Part shown: piece by piece, positions 57,126 to 64,000 of the stretch
How the letters are laid out: every line of letters starts with the position of its first letter
Numbering within the stretch: position 1 is the first letter of the stretch
DNA from: Colwellia sp.
GTDB taxonomy: Bacteria > Pseudomonadota > Gammaproteobacteria > Enterobacterales > Alteromonadaceae
DNA: 64,000 nucleotides
NCBI GenBank assembly: GCA_022969175.1
Contig: JALJPB010000016.1
Span: forward strand, 1-64,000
Direction: 5' to 3'
Translations under genes and position numbers: made by a program
Notes under the pieces: model-generated
Told to the model about the DNA's origin: nothing
Database searches by the model: none
The model's input: only the letters and a program-made list of their open reading frames with translations

Positions 57126-57509
57126 CTAGCCTTGACGTTTGCTTTTGTAATCTTCAATTGCTGCTTTAATAGCGTCTTCGGCTAAAATAGAGCAATGGAT
57201 TTTTACTGGTGGTAAAGCTAACTCTGCTGAAATATCGGTGTTTTTAATCGCACCGGCTTCTTCAATAGATTTACCTTTCACCCACTCTGTTACTAACGAG
57301 CTGGATGCGATGGCAGAGCCACAGCCATAGGTTTTAAATTTTGCATCTTCAATAATGCCGTCGTCTGAAATTTTTAATTGCAACTTCATTACATCACCAC
57401 ACGCTGGTGCACCAACCATACCGGTTGCTATAGTTGGATCATTTTTATCAAATGAACCTACATTGCGTGGATTTTCATAATGATCAATTACTTTTTCTGA
57501 ATAAGCCAT
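57126..57509 (-). CDS. iscU: Fe-S cluster scaffold IscU
   Basis: A 127-residue scaffold on which the [2Fe-2S] cluster is built. The three cysteine ligands are in [20 protein letters not shown] and [11 protein letters not shown]; the HscA-recognition LPPVK occurs as ALPPVKIHC. The start is ATG 57509 ([14 protein letters not shown]) with GAGGAGAAC upstream. 26 bp after iscS. Confidence 0.97.
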   Translation of the reverse strand: MAYSEKVIDHYENPRNVGSFDKNDPTIATGMVGAPACGDVMKLQLKISDDGIIEDAKFKTYGCGSAIASSSLVTEWVKGKSIEEAGAIKNTDISAELALPPVKIHCSILAEDAIKAAIEDYKSKRQG

Positions 57510-57535
57510 GTTGTTCTCCTCTGGACTTTCGTACT

Positions 57536-58750
57536 CTAGTGAGCAGCCCACTCTATAGAATCTAAATCAATACCGTCTTTAAACATTTCCCAAAGCGGTG
57601 ACATATTACGTAAGTGGCCAATTGATTTTTTAATTAAATCAATGGCATAATCTATTTCTTCTGCGGTGGTAAAACGGCCAAAACTAAAACGAATTGAGCT
57701 ATGTGCCATTTCATCATTTAGGCCTAATGCGCGTAAAACATATGAAGGCTCTAAAGAAGCTGAAGTACAAGCAGAGCCTGAAGATACAGCTAAATCTTTA
57801 AGGGCCATAATTAACGACTCACCTTCAACATAGTTGAAACTAACGTTTAGGTTACCAGGGTAGCGCTTATCTGCATCACCATTAATGTAAACTTCTTCCA
57901 TTTCATTAATGCCTGCCCACAAACGATCTCGCATTGCAGTCACATGTTTTAGGTCTTGTGCCATTTCTTGTTTTGCTAAATGGAAAGCTTCACCCATACC
58001 AACAATTTGATGGGTAGGTAAAGTACCACTGCGCATACCACGTTCATGGCCACCACCGTGCATTTGTGACTCTAAGCGAACACGCGGTTTACGGCTAACA
58101 TATAATGCGCCCATACCTTTTGGACCATAAATTTTATGTGCGGAGAAAGACATTAAATCAACTTTCAAGTTTTTCATATCAATGTTAATTTTACCGGCAC
58201 TTTGTGCTGCATCAACATGAAAAATAATTTTGCGCGTACGGCACATCTCGCCAATTTCGCCAATGTCTTGAATAACGCCAATTTCGTTATTAATGTGCAT
58301 AATGCTCACTAATACCGTATCGTCACGCATTGCGCCTTCTAATTTTTTTAAGTCAATTAAACCATTACTTTCAGGATCAAGGTAAGTGACTTCATAACCT
58401 TGACGTTCTAATTCACGACAAGTATCTAAAACCGCTTTATGCTCAGTTTTAGAAGTAATGATATGCTTACCTCTTTTATGATAAAAGTTAGCAGCACCTT
58501 TAATAGCTAGGTTATTTGATTCTGTAGCACCTGAGGTGAAAACAATTTCACGTGGGTCGGCATTAATCAAATCGGCAACTTGATTACGGGCAATATCAAT
58601 AGCTTCTTCAGCCTGCCAGCCAAACTTATGAGAGCGAGATGCCGGATTACCGTATATGCCGTCTGTGGTCATAAATTGCATCATTTTTTCCGCTACACGT
58701 TTGTCTACGGGGGTAGTAGCTGAATAATCAAAATATATAGGAAGTTTCAT
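57536..58750 (-). CDS. iscS: Cysteine desulfurase IscS
   Basis: A 404-residue PLP enzyme that removes sulfur from cysteine to supply the isc system and tRNA thiolation. PLP-binding lysine is in [12 protein letters not shown]; the catalytic cysteine loop is [31 protein letters not shown] is the typical N-terminus. Length and sequence are as in E. coli. Confidence 0.98.
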   Translation of the reverse strand: MKLPIYFDYSATTPVDKRVAEKMMQFMTTDGIYGNPASRSHKFGWQAEEAIDIARNQVADLINADPREIVFTSGATESNNLAIKGAANFYHKRGKHIITSKTEHKAVLDTCRELERQGYEVTYLDPESNGLIDLKKLEGAMRDDTVLVSIMHINNEIGVIQDIGEIGEMCRTRKIIFHVDAAQSAGKINIDMKNLKVDLMSFSAHKIYGPKGMGALYVSRKPRVRLESQMHGGGHERGMRSGTLPTHQIVGMGEAFHLAKQEMAQDLKHVTAMRDRLWAGINEMEEVYINGDADKRYPGNLNVSFNYVEGESLIMALKDLAVSSGSACTSASLEPSYVLRALGLNDEMAHSSIRFSFGRFTTAEEIDYAIDLIKKSIGHLRNMSPLWEMFKDGIDLDSIEWAAH

Positions 58751-58785
58751 TAACTAACTTTCTCCAAGAAAAATCTGTACGCTGG

Positions 58786-59304
58786 CTATTGCCACTCGTG
58801 AATAATGGTTTTGGTTGCGATAACGGTTTGTAGAACATCTGCTTTTCTTTTATGTTTACTGCCGTTTATTGCGCTGTCTTGTCTTGAAGACACCGCTATA
58901 ACGTCTCTTTGCTCAACCAATTCTAACAAAGAAATATTTTGTAAAAAATCTTCAATACGCTTGCTCAAACCTTCCCATAAATCATGGGTTAGGCACTTTT
59001 GGCCACTTTGGCAATTTCCCTTACCAGAACAACGTGTTGCATCAACACTTTCATTTACGGCACTGATAACATCGGCAACAGTAATCTGAGCTGAACATTT
59101 ACCTAATCGGTAACCACCACCAGGACCACGAACACTGTTAACTAGTCCTTGTTTGCGTAAGCGGGAAAATAACTGCTCTAAATACGATAATGAAATTTCT
59201 TGTCGCTCAGATATATCAGCCAACGGCACAGGCCCTGAGGCTGCATGAATAGCAACATCTAGCATAGCTGTAACGGCGTAACGCCCTTTTGAAGTGAGTT
59301 TCAT
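58786..59304 (-). CDS. iscR: Fe-S-sensing regulator IscR
   Basis: A 172-residue Rrf2-family regulator. The winged helix is at the N-terminus ([22 protein letters not shown]), and the cluster-binding cysteines are [13 protein letters not shown]. When loaded with a [2Fe-2S] cluster, IscR represses the isc operon at type-1 sites; two lie directly upstream. The C-terminus is slightly longer than in E. coli (162). Confidence 0.97.
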   Translation of the reverse strand: MKLTSKGRYAVTAMLDVAIHAASGPVPLADISERQEISLSYLEQLFSRLRKQGLVNSVRGPGGGYRLGKCSAQITVADVISAVNESVDATRCSGKGNCQSGQKCLTHDLWEGLSKRIEDFLQNISLLELVEQRDVIAVSSRQDSAINGSKHKRKADVLQTVIATKTIIHEWQ

Positions 59305-59393
59305 TATCTTACCTGTATTTTATCTAGCTTTTTAATTAGTGGTAATGCAATTTGCGGCGCAATTTTACATAACCCTACAAAATAGTCAACTAA

Positions 59394-59472
59394 ATACCCG
59401 AGTACTTTACTCAAGTATTTTACCTCAGGATTAAAATGAGTCAACTAATACTTGAGTATTTTACTCAAGTAT
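59394..59472 (-). promoter_or_regulatory. Two IscR type-1 operator sites upstream of iscR
   Basis: Site one, 59394-59418, begins ATACCCGAGTACTTTACTCA and ends AGTAT. Site two, 59448-59472, is a near-perfect palindrome beginning ATACTTGAGTATTTTACTCA and ending AGTAT. Both match the type-1 IscR consensus (ATAnYYGACTR-type half-sites). They are 54 bp apart centre to centre, about five helical turns. Confidence 0.85.
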
Positions 59473-59521
59473 TAGTGTTTTATTTCAGGATTGGATAAAT
59501 GAGTTAACTATAAAAGCACTT

Positions 59522-60322
59522 TTAAATTTCGGGATCAAACGACTCAACAGCATCTACACGGCGTTTTGCAGCTGCTTTTTCGTCTTCATCAAACTCGCCT
59601 ACTTTCAATTCAGGTAACGCGTCATCGCATATATTACCACCAAGCTGATTAATCTCTTTGCAAAGGTCAGCAACTTTTTTGTCCATTAAATGCATATGGT
59701 CAAGCATTCTACCAATTGCTTTAGCGACCGGATCATCGGTTGCTACAGCATAAGCGTCAAAACCAAATTTTTTCGCCATTTTTTGGCGTTCTTCATCACT
59801 TTTATTAGCTTTAGTGTTAACTATTCTACCGGGAATACCAATCACAGTAGCGCCATCAGGCACATCTTTTACCACAACAGCATTAGAGCCAATACGAGAG
59901 TCATTACCAATCATTAATGGCCCAAGCACTTTTGCACCGGCGCCAATAACCACATTGTTCCCTAAAGTTGGATGGCGTTTACCTGCACTCCATGATGTAC
60001 CGCCTAAGGTGACACTGTGGTAAATAGTACAATCGTCTCCAATTTCTGCAGTTTCACCTATTACGATCCCCATGCCATGATCGATAAAGAAGCGTTTACC
60101 TAACGTAGCGCCAGGATGAATTTCAACACCCGTTAACCATCTTACTAAGGTTGAAATTGTTCTGCCGAGCCATTTAAAATTCCGGCACCAAAACCACTTA
60201 GCCAGTCGATGTCCCCAAATTGCATGCATGCCAGGGTAGTTAGTTAATACTTCAAATACTGTACGGGCTGCGGGATCTCTATCAAAGACACTATTAATAT
60301 CTTCTTTGATGCGGCTGAACAT
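59522..60322 (-). CDS. cysE: Serine O-acetyltransferase CysE
   Basis: A 266-residue enzyme making O-acetylserine for cysteine synthesis. The left-handed beta-helix ([41 protein letters not shown]) and the N-terminal helical domain ([16 protein letters not shown]) are clear. It precedes iscR as in related genomes, linking cysteine supply with Fe-S assembly. Confidence 0.96.
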   Translation of the reverse strand: MFSRIKEDINSVFDRDPAARTVFEVLTNYPGMHAIWGHRLAKWFWCRNFKWLGRTISTLVRWLTGVEIHPGATLGKRFFIDHGMGIVIGETAEIGDDCTIYHSVTLGGTSWSAGKRHPTLGNNVVIGAGAKVLGPLMIGNDSRIGSNAVVVKDVPDGATVIGIPGRIVNTKANKSDEERQKMAKKFGFDAYAVATDDPVAKAIGRMLDHMHLMDKKVADLCKEINQLGGNICDDALPELKVGEFDEDEKAAAKRRVDAVESFDPEI

Positions 60323-60360
60323 GGTTATTCCTTATCTAATAATTCACGCTAATATAAGCG

Positions 60361-61170
60361 TTACTCTTTATCTTTAGCGGCTCTTTCAATTGATGCTAAT
60401 ATGCCTCGCATCATTTTTATTTCTTTAACATCAGGTCTCGCACGATTAAATAATCGTCGTAATTTTGTCATGATTAAGCCGGGGTGGTTTGGTGTGATAA
60501 AACCGGTTTTTTTCATTGCTTGTTCAAAATGGCTATAAAAGCGTTCAGTTTCTTCAATTACTGGATATTCTTCATCATCGCTTTTAACTTTGTTAGCGTA
60601 TTGAGCATTCTCTTGAACGAGAAAACTGGTTCGCACTTCATAACTTAACGTTTGCACCGCCATCGCTAGATTCAAAGAGCTATAGTCAGGATTTGCTGGT
60701 ATTTGCACATGAAAATGACAAAGTTGTAGCTCTTCATTACTCAAACCACTGCTTTCGCGGCCAAATACTATCGCAACTGGATATTCATTCGCCTCTTTAA
60801 TCAGCTTTTCACCACAGCCTCTTGGCTCTAACATTGGCCAAGGCAGTGTACGTGACCGAGCGCTAGTACCAACAACTAAACCACAATCACTGATGGCATC
60901 TTCTAGTGTTTTAACAATCCGTGCACCGTTTAAAACATCTGAAGCACCGGCAGACAAAGCTTGTGCTTGTCCATTCGGCAGCTCTAATGGGTCAACTAAT
61001 ACTAAATCAGTAAGCCCCATCGTTTTCATGGCGCGTGCGGCTGAGCCAATATTTCGGCAATCGGAAGTATTCACTAAAACAATTCGAACTCGGTCTAATA
61101 ATGAGCCGGTAAATGTTTCATTTGGATGATTTTCGTTGTCTGAATTTGAGTCTATTTTTGAACTTGTCAT
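60361..61170 (-). CDS. trmJ: tRNA (cytidine/uridine-32-2'-O)-methyltransferase TrmJ
   Basis: A 269-residue SPOUT-fold methyltransferase that 2'-O-methylates position 32 of several tRNAs. Knot motifs: [35 protein letters not shown] and [17 protein letters not shown]. It has an N-terminal extension of about 20 residues relative to E. coli (246). 38 bp before cysE, likely the same transcript; divergent from suhB, as in E. coli. Confidence 0.94.
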   Translation of the reverse strand: MTSSKIDSNSDNENHPNETFTGSLLDRVRIVLVNTSDCRNIGSAARAMKTMGLTDLVLVDPLELPNGQAQALSAGASDVLNGARIVKTLEDAISDCGLVVGTSARSRTLPWPMLEPRGCGEKLIKEANEYPVAIVFGRESSGLSNEELQLCHFHVQIPANPDYSSLNLAMAVQTLSYEVRTSFLVQENAQYANKVKSDDEEYPVIEETERFYSHFEQAMKKTGFITPNHPGLIMTKLRRLFNRARPDVKEIKMMRGILASIERAAKDKE

Positions 61171-61541
61171 TGCAACTATCTAGATGGCTAAAACTGCGAG
61201 CAATATTAACATATAACATTAACGAAGTGACGAGAAAAAATCAGCTCATTTGTCTATCTTTGGCTAGCTGATTTATTTATTTGATAGTTAAAATACTTAT
61301 AAGTGCCTGTTTGCAGTTATCAACAAAAAATATTTTAAATAAAATCAACAACTAGGGTGGTTTTATATTAGTTCGTAGCTTATGCCAATAATCTTTGCTA
61401 TAATTTGCGCCGCTTGATTTTCGTGTTTAGCTTTATTGATAAAGTGTCACGGCACTTCATTTTACTTGATTAAAATGTAGCTATAATTGCAAGCATGTTC
61501 TTTGACAATCATATTTTTACACCAATTAGGTAGAGGCTATT
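61171..61541. promoter_or_regulatory. Divergent trmJ/suhB promoter region
   Basis: A 371-bp gap without a gene. Two TATAAT boxes for rightward transcription are visible (61399-61404 and 61482-61487); the second lies about 55 bp before the suhB start. The -35 regions are weak matches. Confidence 0.45.
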
Positions 61542-62345
61542 ATGCATCCAATGTTAAATATCGCTGTGCGCGCTGCTCGTGCTGCAGGTAAAGAAATTGT
61601 TCGCGCTTTTGAACAACTTGACAAAGTTGAAGTTGAATTAAAAGGCACTAACGATATTGTTACTAACGTTGATAAAGACGCTGAGTATATTATTGTGGAA
61701 ACAATTCGAAAATCTTACCCTAAACATACAATTATTGGTGAAGAATGTGGTTTACTGCAGGGTGAAGATAATGACTTTCAGTGGATTATCGACCCAATCG
61801 ATGGTACAGCTAACTTCATTAAAGGCATTCCTCATTTTGCCGTTTCTATAGCCTTGAAAGTAAAAGGTAAATTAGACCAAGCGGTAATTTATGATCCTAT
61901 TCGTGGAGAAGTATTCTCAGCGAGTCGTGGTAAAGGCGCCCAACTTAACGGTTTCCGTATTCGTGTTAACAAAGCAAAAGAATTAAATAGCACTATTTTA
62001 GCGACCGGCTTTCCTTATAGAAACAAACAACATATTAATGCTTATATGGATATGTTTAAATCATTGTTGATAAAAACTACTGATATGCGTCGTGCTGGCT
62101 CACCAGCTTTAGATTTAGCTTATGTAGCTGCTGGCCGTGTTGATGGATTTTTCGAAATTGGTTTAAAACCGTGGAATACTGCTGCTGGCGAACTACTAAT
62201 AATAGAATCTGGTGGTTTAGTCACTGATTTTGTTGGCGGACACAACCATGAAAAATCAGGTAATATTGTTGCTAGCTCAAGCAAAATATTAAAAGATATT
62301 TTAAAAGATATTCGCCCTCATTTAGGTGAAGCTCTTAGCAAGTAA
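61542..62345 (+). CDS. suhB: Inositol monophosphatase-type SuhB
   Basis: A 267-residue protein of the inositol-monophosphatase family, in E. coli also a component of rRNA antitermination complexes. Metal-site motifs: IGEECG, IDPIDGTANFIKG and the C-terminal WNTAAGELL. Length equals E. coli SuhB. Divergent from trmJ, conserved synteny. Confidence 0.96.
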   Translation: MHPMLNIAVRAARAAGKEIVRAFEQLDKVEVELKGTNDIVTNVDKDAEYIIVETIRKSYPKHTIIGEECGLLQGEDNDFQWIIDPIDGTANFIKGIPHFAVSIALKVKGKLDQAVIYDPIRGEVFSASRGKGAQLNGFRIRVNKAKELNSTILATGFPYRNKQHINAYMDMFKSLLIKTTDMRRAGSPALDLAYVAAGRVDGFFEIGLKPWNTAAGELLIIESGGLVTDFVGGHNHEKSGNIVASSSKILKDILKDIRPHLGEALSK

Positions 62346-62366
62346 GCGATATACTTACTGCAAATC

Positions 62367-62392
62367 AAAGCGCCTTTTGGCGCTTTTTTTTT
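62367..62392 (+). terminator. Rho-independent terminator after suhB
   Basis: AAAGCGCC (62367-62374) pairs with GGCGCTTT (62379-62386) around a TTTT loop, followed by more Ts. It starts about 20 bp after the stop codon. Confidence 0.9.
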
Positions 62393-62429
62393 GTTATTTT
62401 ATAATAGTTTTAAATGCTTTATCATGGCG

Positions 62430-62585
62430 TTACTTACTAGGAGTAACCTGCTCGCCAAGCAGTCTTAACCCTAACCAAAGTACAATTACACTCATTAAAT
62501 AACACCCTCCCAACGATATGCAAAAAGCTGCTGGCAAGCTACCAAAACAAATAGCCACTAAACCAACAAATATTGCATAGGGCAT
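62430..62585 (-). CDS. Possible 51-residue two-helix membrane protein
   Basis: A short frame beginning MPYAIFVGLVAICFGSLPAA, with a second hydrophobic segment (LMSVIVLWLGLRLLG) and a polar tail. It fills an otherwise empty gap between suhB and the SUMT gene. No family recognised and no clear ribosome site; it may be the remnant of a larger membrane protein. The rest of 62586-62765 shows no gene. Confidence 0.35.
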   Translation of the reverse strand: MPYAIFVGLVAICFGSLPAAFCISLGGCYLMSVIVLWLGLRLLGEQVTPSK

Positions 62586-62765
62586 TTGTGTTCTACATAA
62601 TCCAGATGATTAGAGGCATTTTGTTATCCGTTGTTTTGATGAAACTTTAGCCCCCTTCTAGCAACTTTATAACTAAAAGAACTATAAAATCTCAAAGCCC
62701 ACATAGAAAAGTATAGCTAAAATAAGCTAAACTGGAGGCTATTCGACAAACAGAGTACTCTAGCT

Positions 62766-63575
62766 GTGCAAACATCCTTTACTGATTACATTAATACCCA
62801 TAAACAACCTTTTATTGCTGGAGAAGTTGTACTTATTGGAGCAGGCCCTGGCGATCCTGATTTATTAACCTTACAAGCCTATCGTTTAATGCAACAAGCA
62901 GAAGTGGTTGTTTACGACCGATTAGTCAGCGATGCAATCATGGAGTTGTTACCAAAAAATTGTGAAAGAGTATATGTAGGAAAAAAACAAGCCGACCACC
63001 GCGTCCCACAAGAGGGTATTAATCAACTTCTGGTAGATAATGCAAAGAAGGGAAAACATGTAGTAAGACTAAAAGGTGGCGATCCTTTTGTTTTTGGTCG
63101 AGGAGGTGAAGAAGCACAATTTTTACTGGCTAATAACATTGCCTGCCATATAGTACCTGGCATGACAGCAGCTTCAGCTTGCACAAGTTATGTTGGCATT
63201 CCTTTAACTCATAGGCAAGTGTCTCAAAGTTGTACATTTATAACTGGGCATGTAAAAGACTGTGGCGAATTAGCGCTGCCTTGGCAAACACTCAATGATG
63301 CTAAACAAACCGTTGTTTTTTATATGGGGGTGAAAAGCTTACCCATAATCGTTAAGCAATTAATTAATGCCGGCCGGTCGCCAACAACCCCTGCGGCATT
63401 AATCCGTAAAGGCACACAACCTGATCAGCAAGTCTTTAGAGCACCGCTAAACAAATTGCCTGATTTAGTCATTGAAAAGAAAATAACACCACCAACGCTA
63501 ATCGTTATTGGTGATGTCGTTAATACTTTTGATGAAAGCCATTTAAAAGGCTTAGGGTATTTATCTGTCGACTAA
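62766..63575 (+). CDS. cobA: Uroporphyrinogen-III C-methyltransferase (SUMT, CobA/CysG-A type)
   Basis: A 269-residue SUMT that uses SAM to make precorrin-2, the branch to siroheme and corrinoids. Conserved motifs: VVLIGAGPGDPDLLTLQA, VVYDRLVS, VRLKGGDPFVFGRGGEEA and VVPGMTAASA-type (VPGMTAASACTSYVGIPLTH). It lacks the CysG N-terminal dehydrogenase/chelatase half. The start is GTG at 62766; a terminator-less AT-rich gap precedes it. Confidence 0.93.
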   Translation: MQTSFTDYINTHKQPFIAGEVVLIGAGPGDPDLLTLQAYRLMQQAEVVVYDRLVSDAIMELLPKNCERVYVGKKQADHRVPQEGINQLLVDNAKKGKHVVRLKGGDPFVFGRGGEEAQFLLANNIACHIVPGMTAASACTSYVGIPLTHRQVSQSCTFITGHVKDCGELALPWQTLNDAKQTVVFYMGVKSLPIIVKQLINAGRSPTTPAALIRKGTQPDQQVFRAPLNKLPDLVIEKKITPPTLIVIGDVVNTFDESHLKGLGYLSVD

Positions 63576-63626
63576 AACATTGACCTTTCAAAACTTAGTC
63601 GAGTTATTATTCCAGTGGTTTTTGAA

Positions 63627-64000
63627 TTAACGTCGTCTAACTGGCTGATGGCCTCGTGAATTTTCAGCACTGCGCTGGCCATCTTTATGTTCAACTTTAT
63701 CTTGTTTAGGTTTTTTCGGCTTTTTATTCTTCGCTACTTTAAGTGCACGCGAAGGCGGCAATTCATTAACTGGGATAAATTTATCGATTGGTTTACGCTC
63801 AATTAATTGCTGAATTACTCGTTCAATATCACATAACAATTTATGCTCATCAGCACATACTAGAGAAACGGCTTGACCACTACTACCAGCACGCCCTGTA
63901 CGGCCAATACGATGCACATAATCTTCAGGAACATTAGGTAATTCATAATTGACTACTTGTGGTAGTAAATCAATATCGATACCACGAGCAGCAATATCTG
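63627..64000 (-). CDS. DEAD-box RNA helicase, C-terminal part (RhlE-like; 5' end outside window)
   Basis: The C-terminal end of a DEAD-box helicase; the frame is open to the window edge. Helicase motifs V-VI are seen: [33 protein letters not shown] basic Lys/Arg-rich tail follows ([12 protein letters not shown]), as in RhlE-type proteins. Such helicases remodel RNA in ribosome assembly and cold adaptation. Confidence 0.9.
   Translation of the reverse strand, partial: DIAARGIDIDLLPQVVNYELPNVPEDYVHRIGRTGRAGSSGQAVSLVCADEHKLLCDIERVIQQLIERKPIDKFIPVNELPPSRALKVAKNKKPKKPKQDKVEHKDGQRSAENSRGHQPVRRR

Noticed and set aside
1-64000. CRISPR arrays, tRNA or rRNA genes
   Set aside because: No regularly spaced repeats or cloverleaf/rRNA-like segments were found on reading the intergenic regions.

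Overview
The window comes from an AT-rich, marine-type gammaproteobacterium. Gene content and order (the TrmJ-CysE-IscR-IscS-IscU-IscA-HscB-HscA-Fdx block divergent from SuhB, the POT peptide carrier, the BtuB-type receptor and many sensor/signalling proteins) suggest Alteromonadales, most likely the Colwellia/Thalassotalea group. That placement is inferred from gene style, not from a marker gene. No rRNA, tRNA, CRISPR array, intact insertion sequence or integrase gene was found.

Layout: (1) 1-9.5 kb holds the 3' end of a BtuB receptor, a YeiH-type membrane protein, a CadC-like membrane regulator, a POT peptide transporter, a CHASE-GGDEF cyclase, and a TetR regulator next to a MlaC-like protein with two operator-like palindromes between them. 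(2) 10.5-16.8 kb is an unusual cluster: a 958-residue HTH/AAA-ATPase/TPR regulator, a DUF917 protein, an Asp/Glu/hydantoin racemase-like protein, a 212-residue protein I do not recognise, and a 150-residue protein with the His/Cys arrangement of caspase-fold (clan CD) peptidases. (3) 17-26 kb holds an orphan periplasmic binding protein, a LysR/ICL-like divergent pair, MYG1, a FAD monooxygenase with an N-terminal DnaJ-like zinc knuckle, a LysR fragment and a TPR-GGDEF protein. (4) 26.7-53.9 kb is an accessory region: two two-component systems, a DJ-1/PfpI lipoprotein, an S9 peptidase, an acyltransferase/LytTR pair, an ECF sigma with a YCII/DGPF partner, three more orphan binding proteins, three S12 serine hydrolases, a HELAH lipoprotein and an XRE membrane regulator. 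(5) 53.9-64 kb is conserved core: the complete isc operon with two IscR type-1 sites, then cysE, trmJ, suhB, a SUMT/cobA gene and the end of a DEAD-box helicase.

The strongest structural signal is that the accessory region carries several same-orientation copies of the last ~30 bp of the ferredoxin gene fdx (at about 26.77, 36.67 and 51.65 kb, a weaker one at 34.2 kb, plus the genuine end at 53.93 kb). One copy differs from the real fdx end only at synonymous positions, and three copies share a common flank where fdx sequence stops. This is what repeated site-specific integration at an fdx 3' end would leave, although no recombinase gene is visible. The best candidate for an undescribed gene system is the 10.5-16.8 kb cluster with the caspase-like mini-protein. 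A second curiosity is a lipoprotein gene whose signal peptide contains a 5-bp tandem repeat; one unit fewer would bring a perfect lipoprotein signal into frame.
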